Positions 14,422 to 22,364 of a stretch of 45,728 bases of DNA are shown here, in pieces. The notes beneath the pieces are model-generated. The model was not told the origin of the DNA. It made no database searches and worked only from the letters and a program-made list of their open reading frames with translations. Source of the stretch: Streptococcus tangpeifui (GTDB taxonomy: Bacteria > Bacillota > Bacilli > Lactobacillales > Streptococcaceae); assembly GCF_011038795.1 (NCBI RefSeq), contig NZ_JAAKDU010000015.1:1-45728 (forward strand), given 5' to 3'. Positions within the stretch are counted from its first letter, which is position 1; every line of letters starts with the position of its first letter. Both the position numbers and the translations under genes were made by a program.

Positions 14422-15432
14422 TTATGATTTTTCGGCTAATTTCTTTTCAGCCGATTGAATAAGAGCGTCAATATTTGCAGGGCTGTCAGCTGGTACACCG
14501 CGAACATCAAATGCCACGCCCATAGCTTGCAATTCCTTAATAGCATCAACATCGGTTTGGTCAAATGATAAGGCCTTGGTGACGTTGACTTTCCCTTCTT
14601 TATAGGCAGAAGAACCAAGGTTGATTTCCTTGACTTCGACTCCAGCCTTGATAGCTGCTAGAGCATCTTCTACCGATTCAAAAAGAAGCATGGCACGTGT
14701 ATCACCGAAGCGAGGGTCGTTGTTAGCTTTAACCATATTTTTGATAGGAATAACATTAACCATCACCCCGCTCGGAGCAGCTTGTTTAATCATATTAGTA
14801 CGCAGTTTATCGTGACAAACAGTATCAGATACAACGATAATACGATTAGGATTTGTAGAGTGCGTCCAGCCTGTGGCTACCTGCCCGTGAAGCAGACGGG
14901 TGTCAACACGCGCTAAAACGTAATCAATCTTTCCGTCTCCTAAGACAGTTCCTTCTGGAATGCTTCCTTGAGGAACAGAATTTTCAGCAGGTGCTGCCTC
15001 AACCTTTCCCTCTTCTGGCGTGAGATCTTGCGGAAGGATTTTGACACCTTCCTTAGTCTCCTTGTAGATGTTTGCGACAACAGCATCAACACCCCCATCA
15101 GCAGCCATCAAGCGCTCTGTATAGGCTTGAATCAGCATTGGCAAGTTGAGACCTGTCATGATGACGATCTTGCGTTCGGGATTTTCCTCCATCAGACGGC
15201 TGGCCTGATTAAAAGGTGAGCCTGACCAAAGATCGGCAAGAACAAGGATGTCATCGTTAGTTTCAAACTTTGCAATGGCATCTTGGAAATGTTCATAGAG
15301 GTCGTCAGGACCTTCATTGGGCATGAAAGTGACAACTTCAACCTTCTCTTGCTCCCCAAAAATCATAGAGCCAGATTGGTGGATACCCTCAGCGAACTTT
15401 CCGTGGCTGGCAATAATAATACCGATACCCAT
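14422..15432 (-). CDS. manL: Mannose-type PTS enzyme IIAB (ManL, copy 2)
   Basis: The 336-residue cytosolic phosphotransfer protein has His10 in [11 protein letters not shown] (IIA domain, residues 1-130), a Glu/Ala/Pro linker (about 138-158) and His182 in [12 protein letters not shown] (IIB domain). The first 40 residues are nearly identical to ManL1, and even the leader DNA next to the start (CAAGAATG preceded by GGAGGAAAAT) is shared. The second half is much less similar. It starts the manL2MNO operon. Its promoter at 15512-15540 has no recognisable cre site, so this operon may be expressed differently from the first. Confidence 0.95.
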   Translation of the reverse strand: MGIGIIIASHGKFAEGIHQSGSMIFGEQEKVEVVTFMPNEGPDDLYEHFQDAIAKFETNDDILVLADLWSGSPFNQASRLMEENPERKIVIMTGLNLPMLIQAYTERLMAADGGVDAVVANIYKETKEGVKILPQDLTPEEGKVEAAPAENSVPQGSIPEGTVLGDGKIDYVLARVDTRLLHGQVATGWTHSTNPNRIIVVSDTVCHDKLRTNMIKQAAPSGVMVNVIPIKNMVKANNDPRFGDTRAMLLFESVEDALAAIKAGVEVKEINLGSSAYKEGKVNVTKALSFDQTDVDAIKELQAMGVAFDVRGVPADSPANIDALIQSAEKKLAEKS

Positions 15433-15461
15433 TCTTGATTTTCCTCCTTTGTAAATAGTTT

Positions 15462-15499
15462 CTCTGAGAGACTTTTCAAATTCTTTCTCTCAGAAATCC
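15462..15499 (-). promoter_or_regulatory. Hairpin in the manL2 untranslated leader
   Basis: On the minus strand CTGAGAGA and TCTCTCAG pair perfectly across a 14-base loop, extended by T/A pairs. It lies between the promoter and the ribosome site of manL2. No T-run follows, so it is not a terminator; a role in mRNA stability or as an operator is possible. Confidence 0.4.
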
Positions 15500-15511
15500 A
15501 AGAATACTTCC

Positions 15512-15540
15512 ATTATAGATAGCTTTTAGTTAAAAAGCAA
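15512..15540 (-). promoter_or_regulatory. manL2 promoter
   Basis: On the minus strand TTGCTT (15535-15540) and TATAAT (15512-15517) are 17 bases apart. No cre-like sequence is seen in or near it. Confidence 0.7.
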
Positions 15541-15708
15541 TAAAATCTTAAGAAAAATCAGTATATTTAGCTATATTTTCCAAAAACAGTCAAAAAACAT
15601 CAAAAAAAATTCAAGAATTTAAGTAAAAACAATAATCTCATTAAAAAATCAGATCCAGTTTCTAGGGACCTGATTATTTTTTTGATATACGCATGCTTCT
15701 TAAGACAC

Positions 15709-16521
15709 TTACAAGAAGAGTTCGGCTAACTGTTTGGCAACGCCATCTTCATCATTACTGTATTTTGTCCTAAAGTCCGCAAAAGGGAGAAGGGTATCGC
15801 TGGCATTCTTCATGGCATAGCCTTGGCCAGCAAAGGCTAACATTTCGGTGTCGTTATGCTCGTCGCCAAAAGCAATCAGATCATCTTTGTCTTTGCGCAG
15901 CCGCTCTAGCAGATATTTTAAAGCAAATGCCTTGTTGACACCTTTTGGAGAAAATTCCAGAATATTAAGAGGGCCGCCCCAAGAATCCACTTCTAACTGG
16001 TTATCGAAGTGCTGACGAATATCCTGAGCAAGTTGATACTTGTCGGCAGCGTGAGTCTGCATGAGCAGCGCATTGGGATCGCGGGTGATTTTCTCAGGTT
16101 TAAGCTCCATTTTATTGATGATTTTTTTGACCCCAAAGATTTCTGGCGGAATCAGCTGGCGATTTTCCATCGTAATATAGAAGTGCTTACGATATTCACT
16201 GGCGAGAAAATCTGTTTCAAAGGTTTGATAATTCTCCAGTACATCAAAGAGATATTGTTTATCAATTCTCCTACTGAACTCCCCAGCCCATTTAGTCTCA
16301 GGGATATGGGTTAGGGCACCGTTGAAATTAATCATAGGACCACCTAACCCCAGACGTTTGTAGGGAGCGATGGACATTCGATAAGGCCGCCCTGTTACAA
16401 TGATAACTTGGTGACCTTGGCTTGCGACCTGCTTGAGGATCTCTACGGTATAGTCTGAAATGGTATTGTCACTGCGTAAGAGTGTTCCATCTAAATCTAA
16501 GGCGATAATCTTGTTAGTCAT
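15709..16521 (-). CDS. Cof-type HAD-superfamily phosphatase
   Basis: The 270-residue cytosolic hydrolase belongs to the Cof/YidA-like HAD family, usually sugar-phosphate or other small-molecule phosphatases. Motif I is ALDLDGTLL (nucleophile Asp), motif II VTGRPY, Lys in PKGVNKAFAL and motif III FGDEHNDTEML. I choose the ATG at 16521 (MTNKIIALDLDG). An upstream TTG at 16557 would extend it by 12 residues with no family support, and the extension overlaps a TATAAT box that ends only six bases before the ATG, so the mRNA may start at or next to the ATG. It stands alone between manL2 and the divergent purine permease. The substrate cannot be read from sequence. Confidence 0.9.
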   Translation of the reverse strand: MTNKIIALDLDGTLLRSDNTISDYTVEILKQVASQGHQVIIVTGRPYRMSIAPYKRLGLGGPMINFNGALTHIPETKWAGEFSRRIDKQYLFDVLENYQTFETDFLASEYRKHFYITMENRQLIPPEIFGVKKIINKMELKPEKITRDPNALLMQTHAADKYQLAQDIRQHFDNQLEVDSWGGPLNILEFSPKGVNKAFALKYLLERLRKDKDDLIAFGDEHNDTEMLAFAGQGYAMKNASDTLLPFADFRTKYSNDEDGVAKQLAELFL

Positions 16522-16654
16522 GTCTCCTATTATAGCAGAAAAGCTTTCTGGGACCAAAGCTCGGCAATTTTCCAGAACCAGAGCGGCTTTTTGTCTGCTG
16601 GCAGGGAGCGTTCAATCTTGATAAGTAAAGGGGATAAAAAATTGACTAAAAATA

Positions 16655-16683
16655 TTGATTTCCGAACATTTATCATATATAAT
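16655..16683 (+). promoter_or_regulatory. Purine permease promoter with PurBox
   Basis: TTGATT (16655-16660) and TATAAT (16678-16683) are 17 bases apart. ATTTCCGAACATT at 16658-16670 matches the PurR box consensus AWWWCCGAACWWT fully and overlaps the -35 and spacer. A second, imperfect CGAAC site follows at about 16703-16713. Purine-dependent control by PurR is likely. Confidence 0.7.
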
Positions 16684-16773
16684 AGTTATATCGTTCAAAA
16701 TAATCGAACGAATTCAGGGATAACCATGAGGTTACCTGCAAAATTACTATCTTTTGGAGGAAGTAGATTTCCA
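16684..16773 (+). promoter_or_regulatory. Structured leader of the purine permease gene
   Basis: Two hairpins are visible: TCGTTC/GAACGA with a nine-base loop, then CAGG-TAACC/GGTTA-CCTG with a small bulge, ahead of TTTTGGAGG. It does not match the guanine or preQ1 riboswitch consensus known to me, so any ligand role is open. Confidence 0.35.
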
Positions 16774-18192
16774 ATGGAAAAATTTTTCAAATTGAAAGAG
16801 CACGGAACAGATATTCGTACAGAGATTATGGCAGGTTTAACGACCTTCTTTGCCATGTCCTATATTCTCTTTGTCAATCCAGCTATTCTGAGCCAAACTG
16901 GTATGCCGGCTCAGGGTGTTTTCTTAGCTACCATTATTGGGGCTATCGCTGGTACTCTCATGATGGCTCTCTATGCTAATCTGCCTTACGCTCAAGCGCC
17001 AGGTATGGGGCTCAATGCCTTCTTTACCTATACGGTTGTCTTTTCATTGGGCTATACCTGGCAGCAAGGTTTGGCCATGGTCTTCTTGTGTGGTGTTATT
17101 TCCCTTATTATCACTCTAACTAAGGTTCGCAAGATGATCATTGAGTCCATTCCTTCCTCGCTAAAATCTGCTATTTCAGCAGGTATCGGAATTTTCTTGG
17201 CTTATGTTGGGATTAAGAATGCTGGTTTGATCCAATTTGCTATCGACCCGGGTAAGTACACTGCGACTGGCTCCTTGAAAGGGGCACAGGCTTCAATCAC
17301 TGCTAACTCAGCGGCTACACCAAGCCTGGTCCACTTTGATAATCCAGCTGTCATTTTGGCTTTGATTGGTTTAGCGATTACTATTATCTTTATCGTTAAA
17401 GGGATGAAGGGTGGTGTCATTATTTCCATCGCCTTAACCACTGTCGTTGGGATTTTTATGGGGGTGGTTGATTTGAATGCCATCAGCTGGAAAACAACTA
17501 ATCTTGGCGCATCTTTCCATGATTTTAAAACACTTTTTGGCGCTGCTCTAGGCAGTAAAGGTTTGGGTTCCTTGTTTGCGGTACCAGCTAAAATTCCTGG
17601 CGTCTTGATGACCATCTTGGCCTTCTCCTTGACTGATATTTTTGATACTATCGGAACTTTGATTGGTACAGGTGAAAAGGTTGGTATCATTGCTACAACT
17701 GGAGAAACTCATGAGTCGGCTGGTCTGGACCGGGCTCTCTATTCTGACCTAGTTGGGACTTCTGTCGGTGCCATCGCTGGGACTTCAAACGTTACAACCT
17801 ATGTTGAATCTGCTGCTGGTATCGGAGCAGGTGGACGAACCGGAATGACTGCACTTGTTGTAGCGGTGTTCTTTGGTATTTCAAGTGTTTTCAGTCCATT
17901 AGTTTCCATCGTACCAACACAGGCGACAGCCCCTGTTCTCATTATAGTTGGGATTATGATGCTGTCCAATCTCAAAAATATCAACTGGGAAGATTTGGCT
18001 GAAGCAGTACCGGCTTTCTTCACTTCAGTTTTCATGGGCTTTGCCTATAGTATTACTTACGGTATCGCAGCTGGTTTCATTACTTATACTTTGGTCAAAA
18101 TTATCAAGGGGCAAGCCAAAGATATCCATCTAATCTTATGGATTTTAGATATCCTCTTTATCCTTGACTTTATCAGTTTAGCTCTGCTATAA
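16774..18192 (+). CDS. NCS2-family purine (guanine/hypoxanthine) permease
   Basis: The 472-residue membrane transporter imports purine bases by proton symport and belongs to the AzgA/PbuG branch. Features: MEKFFKLKEHGTDIRTEIMA start, TFFAMSYILFVNP, the conserved QAPGMGLNAFF, about a dozen hydrophobic segments, FSLTDIFDTIGTLIGTGEK and GTSNVTTYVESAAGIGAGGR. The start at 16774 fits the family N-terminus, although GGAGG lies 13 bases away; an upstream ATG at 16726 would add 16 residues. The PurBox promoter supports purine import as the role. A terminator follows at 18199. The symbol pbuG is plausible, but PbuG and PbuO are not separable by eye. Confidence 0.9.
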   Translation: MEKFFKLKEHGTDIRTEIMAGLTTFFAMSYILFVNPAILSQTGMPAQGVFLATIIGAIAGTLMMALYANLPYAQAPGMGLNAFFTYTVVFSLGYTWQQGLAMVFLCGVISLIITLTKVRKMIIESIPSSLKSAISAGIGIFLAYVGIKNAGLIQFAIDPGKYTATGSLKGAQASITANSAATPSLVHFDNPAVILALIGLAITIIFIVKGMKGGVIISIALTTVVGIFMGVVDLNAISWKTTNLGASFHDFKTLFGAALGSKGLGSLFAVPAKIPGVLMTILAFSLTDIFDTIGTLIGTGEKVGIIATTGETHESAGLDRALYSDLVGTSVGAIAGTSNVTTYVESAAGIGAGGRTGMTALVVAVFFGISSVFSPLVSIVPTQATAPVLIIVGIMMLSNLKNINWEDLAEAVPAFFTSVFMGFAYSITYGIAAGFITYTLVKIIKGQAKDIHLILWILDILFILDFISLALL

Positions 18193-18198
18193 TTCATC

Positions 18199-18226
18199 AA
18201 AAAAGGCTACTGTGATAGCCTTTTTA
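18199..18226 (+). terminator. Terminator of the purine permease gene
   Basis: AAAAAGGCTA and TAGCCTTTTT form a 10-bp stem with a six-base loop, ending in the T-run. It is symmetrical, so it may work in both directions. Confidence 0.88.
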
Positions 18227-18257
18227 GCTATTTTTAAAAGGAAATACTGGTAAACAA

Positions 18258-18286
18258 TTGGAAGGCTGAGGCATTTTTGATATAAT
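18258..18286 (+). promoter_or_regulatory. tsaE promoter abutting the start codon
   Basis: TTGGAA (18258-18263) and TATAAT (18281-18286) are 17 bases apart. The ATG at 18293 lies where transcription is expected to begin and no Shine-Dalgarno sequence precedes it, so the mRNA is probably leaderless. Confidence 0.7.
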
Positions 18287-18292
18287 ACCTTT

Positions 18293-18733
18293 ATGTTTTA
18301 TAGTCATAATGAAGCCGAGCTAATGGCTATTGGTTCTAGGATAGGGCAATCTTTGCAAGCGCAGGATGTCCTTATTTTGACCGGAGATCTGGGTGCTGGA
18401 AAAACAACTATCACTAAGGGAATTGCTAAAGCTCTAGGAATTTCACAGATGATTAAGAGTCCCACCTATACGATTATTAGAGAATATGAAGGAAATTTGC
18501 CTCTCTATCACTTGGATGTTTACCGTATCGGTGATGACCCAGATTCGATTGACCTAGATGATTTTCTCTTTGGTGATGGCGTCACCGTTATTGAATGGGG
18601 GGAGCTTTTGGCTGAAAATTTACCGAGTGATTACTTGGAGGTTATCATTGATAAATCCAGTGATGGCCGGCAGGTTGCTTTTAAGGCTAAGGGAAAGCGC
18701 TCAAAAGAACTTTTGGAGTCTATTAATGGTTGA
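18293..18733 (+). CDS. tsaE: tRNA threonylcarbamoyladenosine biosynthesis ATPase TsaE
   Basis: The 146-residue cytosolic P-loop ATPase works with TsaB and TsaD to make t6A at position 37 of tRNAs that read ANN codons. Motifs: Walker A GDLGAGKTT (about residues 31-39), SPTYTIIREY, HLDVYRIG, and VIEWGE (Walker B-like). Length is normal. It is the first gene of a unit tsaE-GNAT-brpA; its last eight bases overlap the next gene. The start is fixed by the first ATG after the promoter and by the usual FYSHNEAEL-type N-terminus. The probable leaderless mRNA is unusual for Firmicutes. Confidence 0.95.
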   Translation: MFYSHNEAELMAIGSRIGQSLQAQDVLILTGDLGAGKTTITKGIAKALGISQMIKSPTYTIIREYEGNLPLYHLDVYRIGDDPDSIDLDDFLFGDGVTVIEWGELLAENLPSDYLEVIIDKSSDGRQVAFKAKGKRSKELLESING

Positions 18734-19238
18734 AAGAGAGGTGCTTTTTGAAGAAGCTCAGTCTGGCGATGCTGCTCAATTAGTTGATTTTTTAGCTCAG
18801 GTCACAGCTGAAACGGATTTGATTAGTCAAACGGCTCCAGCCCTAACTGAAGCTGAAATGATAAATTTTCTGCTCAAGCAGGCAGAAAATCAGAAAGCCA
18901 TCTGCCTTTTAGCTAAACTAGATTCACAGGTGATTGGCACTTTAAATGTAGTTGCTTACCAAAAAAATGACAGTTGGCTTGGCGACCTTTTCTTAGTTGT
19001 TGGTCAGGCCTATCGGGGTTACGGTATCGGTCAAACGCTCTTAGAGATGGCCCTAGATTGGGCAGAAACTATGCAGACTTTAGATAGTCTGGTACTAACG
19101 GTTCAAGTTCGCAATAAAAGGGCTCTTCATATTTACCAGAAGTTTGGCTTTAACATTGACAGTCTTCAACCATCTGCTTTAGTGGGTAAAGAGAATAATA
19201 CGCTTGATGTCTACACTATGTCTAGATCAATAAAGTAA
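18726..19238 (+). CDS. GNAT-family N-acetyltransferase
   Basis: The 170-residue cytosolic acetyltransferase has the GNAT fold: ICLLAKLDSQVIGTLNVV, the acetyl-CoA loop VGQAYRGYGIGQTLLEMAL (Q/RxxGxG/A type), and VQVRNKRALHIYQKFGF near the C-terminus. The ATG at 18726 overlaps the end of tsaE by eight bases, with TTGGAG upstream inside tsaE, so the two are translationally coupled. It sits between tsaE and brpA, a conserved streptococcal order. The acetylated substrate is unknown; position next to tsaE recalls RimI-type enzymes, but the sequence is not a clear RimI. Confidence 0.9.
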   Translation: MVEREVLFEEAQSGDAAQLVDFLAQVTAETDLISQTAPALTEAEMINFLLKQAENQKAICLLAKLDSQVIGTLNVVAYQKNDSWLGDLFLVVGQAYRGYGIGQTLLEMALDWAETMQTLDSLVLTVQVRNKRALHIYQKFGFNIDSLQPSALVGKENNTLDVYTMSRSIK

Positions 19239-19246
19239 GGACTTAT

Positions 19247-20470
19247 ATGAAACTTGGAAGAAAAATACTTTTGATGTTGTTAACAATTTTTGTAACAACC
19301 TTTGTCGCAGTGCTTGTCTATACAGGAAATGCCCTTAATTTTTCCAATAACCAGTTGGGAAAAACCTTCAAGCAATTTGGGAAAAATAGTTCTGCTATTG
19401 AGCAAACTAAGCCTTTTTCAATTCTCTTAATGGGGGTTGATACTGGCGATAATCAACGTAAAGAGACTTGGGAAGGAAACAGTGATACCATGATTTTGGT
19501 CACAGTCAATCCCAAGACCAATCAGACGACCATGACCAGCTTGGAGCGGGATGTTCTGGTTAACCTAGCAGATGACTCTAGCCAAGAAGAGCAGGCAAAG
19601 CTGAATGCGGCCTATGCTAACGGTGGTACCAAGGAGGCCTTATCGGTTATCAGTGGCCTCCTTGATATTGATATTGATTACTATATGCAGGTCAACATGC
19701 AGGGCTTAGTTGACTTAGTGGATGCTGTCGGCGGTATCAAGGTCACCAATAATTTTGATTTTCCTATTTCGATTGAAGAGAATGAACCTGAGTACACAGC
19801 TAAGGTTGAACCTGGAACCCACCATATTAATGGTCAGCAAGCCTTGGTTTATGCCCGAATGCGATACGATGATCCTGAAGGGGATTATGGTCGGCAGAAG
19901 CGTCAGCGTGAAGTTATTCAGAAAGTAGTGTCTAAATTGTTAGACATGGGAAGCAGTGTAGGTAACTATCAAAAGATTCTCAGGGCGGTCAGCAAAAATA
20001 TGCAGACTGACATTGACCTATCAACGGATAATTTGGGTAATCTCTTGGGCTACAAAGATGCTATTGGGCATGTTAAGACCTATCAACTTAAAGGAACGGA
20101 TGCTTCTATCAATGGTGGTTCTTACCAGTTGGCAGATGTGAAAGGTATTCTTAAGATTCAAAATCGCATTAAAAAACAGTTAGGCCGAAAAGAAGGAACT
20201 AAGGAAACCCTGAAGACCAATGCGATTCTCTACGAGACCATCTATGGCGAAGGCTATTCGGATGTTTCTGGTGGTTCAGAAACGAGTGACTACAGCAGTG
20301 GTTACAGTAGCTATGATTCGGGAGCAGCTGGCGGGAACAATGGTGCTGTCGATGGCTATAGTGACAGCGGTGCTGGGGGCAATACTGGTGGTTACGCTCC
20401 AGCGCCGTCTGGCGGCTCTGGTACAGCCGGCGGTAATGATGTCTATAATAGCGGTACGGCTAGCTATTAA
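19247..20470 (+). CDS. brpA: LytR-CpsA-Psr family cell wall ligase (BrpA-type)
   Basis: The 407-residue protein attaches secondary wall polymers to peptidoglycan outside the cell. It has a short cytosolic N-terminus, one membrane segment (about 8-27), and the LCP catalytic domain (about 75-225) with LLMGVDTGDN, SDTMILVTVNP, SLERDVLV and QALVYARMRYDDPEGDYGRQ (conserved Arg/Asp binding the polyprenyl pyrophosphate). The C-terminal 70-80 residues are low-complexity Gly/Ser/Tyr/Asn. In S. mutans the orthologue at this tsaE-linked position is BrpA, which influences biofilm and envelope stress. It starts nine bases after the GNAT gene and ends before the terminator at 20667. Confidence 0.92.
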   Translation: MKLGRKILLMLLTIFVTTFVAVLVYTGNALNFSNNQLGKTFKQFGKNSSAIEQTKPFSILLMGVDTGDNQRKETWEGNSDTMILVTVNPKTNQTTMTSLERDVLVNLADDSSQEEQAKLNAAYANGGTKEALSVISGLLDIDIDYYMQVNMQGLVDLVDAVGGIKVTNNFDFPISIEENEPEYTAKVEPGTHHINGQQALVYARMRYDDPEGDYGRQKRQREVIQKVVSKLLDMGSSVGNYQKILRAVSKNMQTDIDLSTDNLGNLLGYKDAIGHVKTYQLKGTDASINGGSYQLADVKGILKIQNRIKKQLGRKEGTKETLKTNAILYETIYGEGYSDVSGGSETSDYSSGYSSYDSGAAGGNNGAVDGYSDSGAGGNTGGYAPAPSGGSGTAGGNDVYNSGTASY

Positions 20471-20590
20471 GACTCTTTGGTGTCGGATACATCATTGATT
20501 GGGTAATTGCTCTACCAAAGTTCAGCCTGCATGTTGTCACGGTACGATTCGTAGCGCTCGATGTTATTGTGGTAGGTGAGTTAGTGAGGA

Positions 20591-20624
20591 CCTTAGTTAG
20601 ATCCAGCAGCGGATTTAACTAAGG
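20591..20624 (+). other. Strong hairpin without T-run downstream of brpA
   Basis: CCTTAGTTAGATCC and GGATTTAACTAAGG form a 14-bp stem (one G-T) around six bases. No T-run follows. It may protect the brpA mRNA 3' end. The gap 20471-20818 otherwise holds only the terminator at 20667. Confidence 0.5.
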
Positions 20625-20666
20625 CTCCGACTTATCTATTTTTGAATTTCTTTGGATATAAACGAA

Positions 20667-20696
20667 TAAAAGGCAGCTCGATCGAGCTGCCTTTTT
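20667..20696 (+). terminator. Terminator of the tsaE-GNAT-brpA unit
   Basis: AAAAGGCAGCTCG and CGAGCTGCCTTTTT form a near-perfect palindromic hairpin ending in the T-run; it can act on both strands. Confidence 0.92.
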
Positions 20697-20818
20697 GTGC
20701 ACAATAGGGAAAATGAGAATACGTCCCAGATAAGAATTACCAAGCACTGCGCCAAACTTTCTATCTAAAATAATAGTTAACATGAGGCGGGAATTTTAGG
20801 TCTTCTGTCAGAACACCA

Positions 20819-21121
20819 TTAAACTTGGTCTTGACCAGACCGCCAGCTTTCCATTCTTTGATTGATTTCATTGAGACGGGCTTGAGCTTCCTTGTTAATG
20901 AGCTTGAATTTATAGGTCAAGTCCTTCTTATAGTCATGGATTAAATTAGCTTGCTGGGCAATGATTTGCAGCTGATCTTGGATAATTTCAGAATCCACCT
21001 GAGCTCTGTCAAATGCTGTTAGGGTTTCTGCAAAGTCTGCCCTGATTTTGTCTCGATTTTGATAGGCTTTGTAGCTGGCAAAGGCTGCAAGGCCAAGCAT
21101 AGCTATATGGGTGATTTTCAT
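20819..21121 (-). CDS. Small membrane-anchored coiled-coil protein (YtxH-like)
   Basis: The 100-residue protein has one short N-terminal hydrophobic segment (HIAMLGLAAFASYKAY) followed by a long, highly charged helical region with heptad-like spacing (about 25-95). It is probably anchored in the membrane with a coiled coil in the cytosol. The layout resembles YtxH-type stress proteins, but sequence match is not certain. Its ATG overlaps the hit stop codon by four bases (ATGA), so it is translationally coupled to hit. The same small gene follows hit in other streptococci, from memory. Function unknown. Confidence 0.8.
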   Translation of the reverse strand: MKITHIAMLGLAAFASYKAYQNRDKIRADFAETLTAFDRAQVDSEIIQDQLQIIAQQANLIHDYKKDLTYKFKLINKEAQARLNEINQRMESWRSGQDQV

Positions 21122-21537
21122 GCTTGCACCTCTTTTGCAATATCTTGAGCCAAGCGACCGAGAGCATCGAAGTCAGGTTCGTGTTCGGTAAATGTGATAG
21201 CAATTTCATCTTGACTGCTGTAACGGGGGATGATATGGATATGGGCGTGGAAGACGCTTTGACCAGCAATCTCTTCATTGTTGTTGAGAATATTGAGCCC
21301 CTTAGCCCCAGTCGCTGCCTTGACTGCTCGAGCTAGTTTAGGTAGACGGGCAAAAACATTAGCTGCAGTCTGGTCAGACATTTCTAACACATTGCGAACG
21401 TGCTCCTTGGGAATAACCAAAGTATGCCCCTTAGTCGTTTGAGAAATATCCAAGAAGGCTAGAACTTTATCGTCTTCATAGACCTTTGATGAGGGAATCT
21501 CTCCGGCGATGATTTTACAAAAAATACAATCAGACAT
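21118..21537 (-). CDS. hit: HIT-family nucleotide hydrolase
   Basis: The 139-residue cytosolic protein of the histidine triad superfamily (HinT-like) hydrolyses purine nucleoside phosphoramidates or related nucleotides. It shows CIFCKIIAGEIPS at the start (zinc-type Cys pair), FLDISQTTKGHTLVIPKEH, and the triad HAHIHIIPR. I choose the ATG at 21537, preceded by GGAGGAAAAAC; a frame extension upstream to 21594 has no family support. It is divergent from ecsA, a conserved arrangement in Firmicutes, and shares with it a palindromic promoter region. Confidence 0.94.
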   Translation of the reverse strand: MSDCIFCKIIAGEIPSSKVYEDDKVLAFLDISQTTKGHTLVIPKEHVRNVLEMSDQTAANVFARLPKLARAVKAATGAKGLNILNNNEEIAGQSVFHAHIHIIPRYSSQDEIAITFTEHEPDFDALGRLAQDIAKEVQA

Positions 21538-21596
21538 GTTTTTCCTCCGCTTTTCTATCGGCTTCAAAAGGGGATAAACCCCAAAGGTTATCAAGT

Positions 21597-21621
21597 TTTT
21601 GATATAATGATTATATCAAAA
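21597..21621. promoter_or_regulatory. 25-bp perfect palindrome holding two divergent -10 boxes
   Basis: Arms TTTTGATATAAT and ATTATATCAAAA flank one central base. Each arm contains TATAAT in its own direction (21603-21608 on plus, 21610-21615 on minus). Good -35 boxes at 17 bases are not evident. It lies between hit and ecsA and may serve as a two-way promoter or an operator. Confidence 0.6.
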
Positions 21622-21637
21622 TTTAGAAGAGAACGTT

Positions 21638-22363
21638 ATGTTAAAAATAGACAAAATGACAGGGGGCTACCGCAATATCCCTGTCTTAAAAGAGATTTCT
21701 TTTGAGGTTCCTGATGGTCAATTGGTCGGTCTTATTGGCCTTAATGGGGCCGGAAAATCAACGACTATCAAGGAAATTATCGGCCTTCTGACCCCTTATC
21801 AGGGAATTATTACTATTGATGACCTCAGCTTAGCTCAGGATAAGGAGGCCTATCGGAAAAAGATTGGCTTTATCCCTGAAACGCCCAGCCTCTACGAAGA
21901 ACTGACCCTAAAAGAGCACCTAGAAACGGTGGCTATGGCTTACGATATTCCACTTGATAAGGCATTGGATAGGGCTCAAAAGCTCCTCAAAATCTTTCGT
22001 TTGGATGATAAATTGGACTGGTTCCCAGTTAATTTTTCTAAGGGAATGAAACAGAAAGTCATGATTATCTGTGCCTTTATCGTGGAGCCTAGGCTCTTGA
22101 TTGTAGATGAGCCTTTCTTAGGATTAGATCCGGTTGCCATCAATGATTTGATTGATCTTTTAGAGGAGGAAAAAGCTAAGGGTGCTTCCATCCTCATGTC
22201 CACGCACGTTTTGGATTCGGCTGAAAAGATGTGCGATAGCTTTATCATCCTCCACCAAGGAAGAATTAGGGCTCAGGGGACTTTGGAGGATTTACGAGCT
22301 AACTTTAGTCAAGCAGATGCCAGCCTCAATGACATCTACATGGCTTTGACAAAAGAGGTCTAA
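21638..22363 (+). CDS. ecsA: ABC transporter ATPase EcsA
   Basis: The 241-residue cytosolic ATPase pairs with EcsB. Walker A is GLNGAGKSTT, signature region FSKGMKQKV, Walker B LLIVDEPFLGLDP, and H-loop MSTHVLD. The EcsAB transporter affects exoprotein secretion, competence and peptide processing in Bacillus (through RasP) and has related effects in other Firmicutes; the substrate is not settled. It starts 100 bases from hit in the opposite direction and is followed after one base by ecsB, so they are co-transcribed. Confidence 0.95.
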   Translation: MLKIDKMTGGYRNIPVLKEISFEVPDGQLVGLIGLNGAGKSTTIKEIIGLLTPYQGIITIDDLSLAQDKEAYRKKIGFIPETPSLYEELTLKEHLETVAMAYDIPLDKALDRAQKLLKIFRLDDKLDWFPVNFSKGMKQKVMIICAFIVEPRLLIVDEPFLGLDPVAINDLIDLLEEEKAKGASILMSTHVLDSAEKMCDSFIILHQGRIRAQGTLEDLRANFSQADASLNDIYMALTKEV

Positions 22364-22364
22364 T

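Noticed and set aside
16684..16773. Guanine or preQ1 riboswitch ahead of the purine permease
   Set aside because: The conserved three-way junction of the purine riboswitch and the preQ1 core are absent; only two simple hairpins are present.
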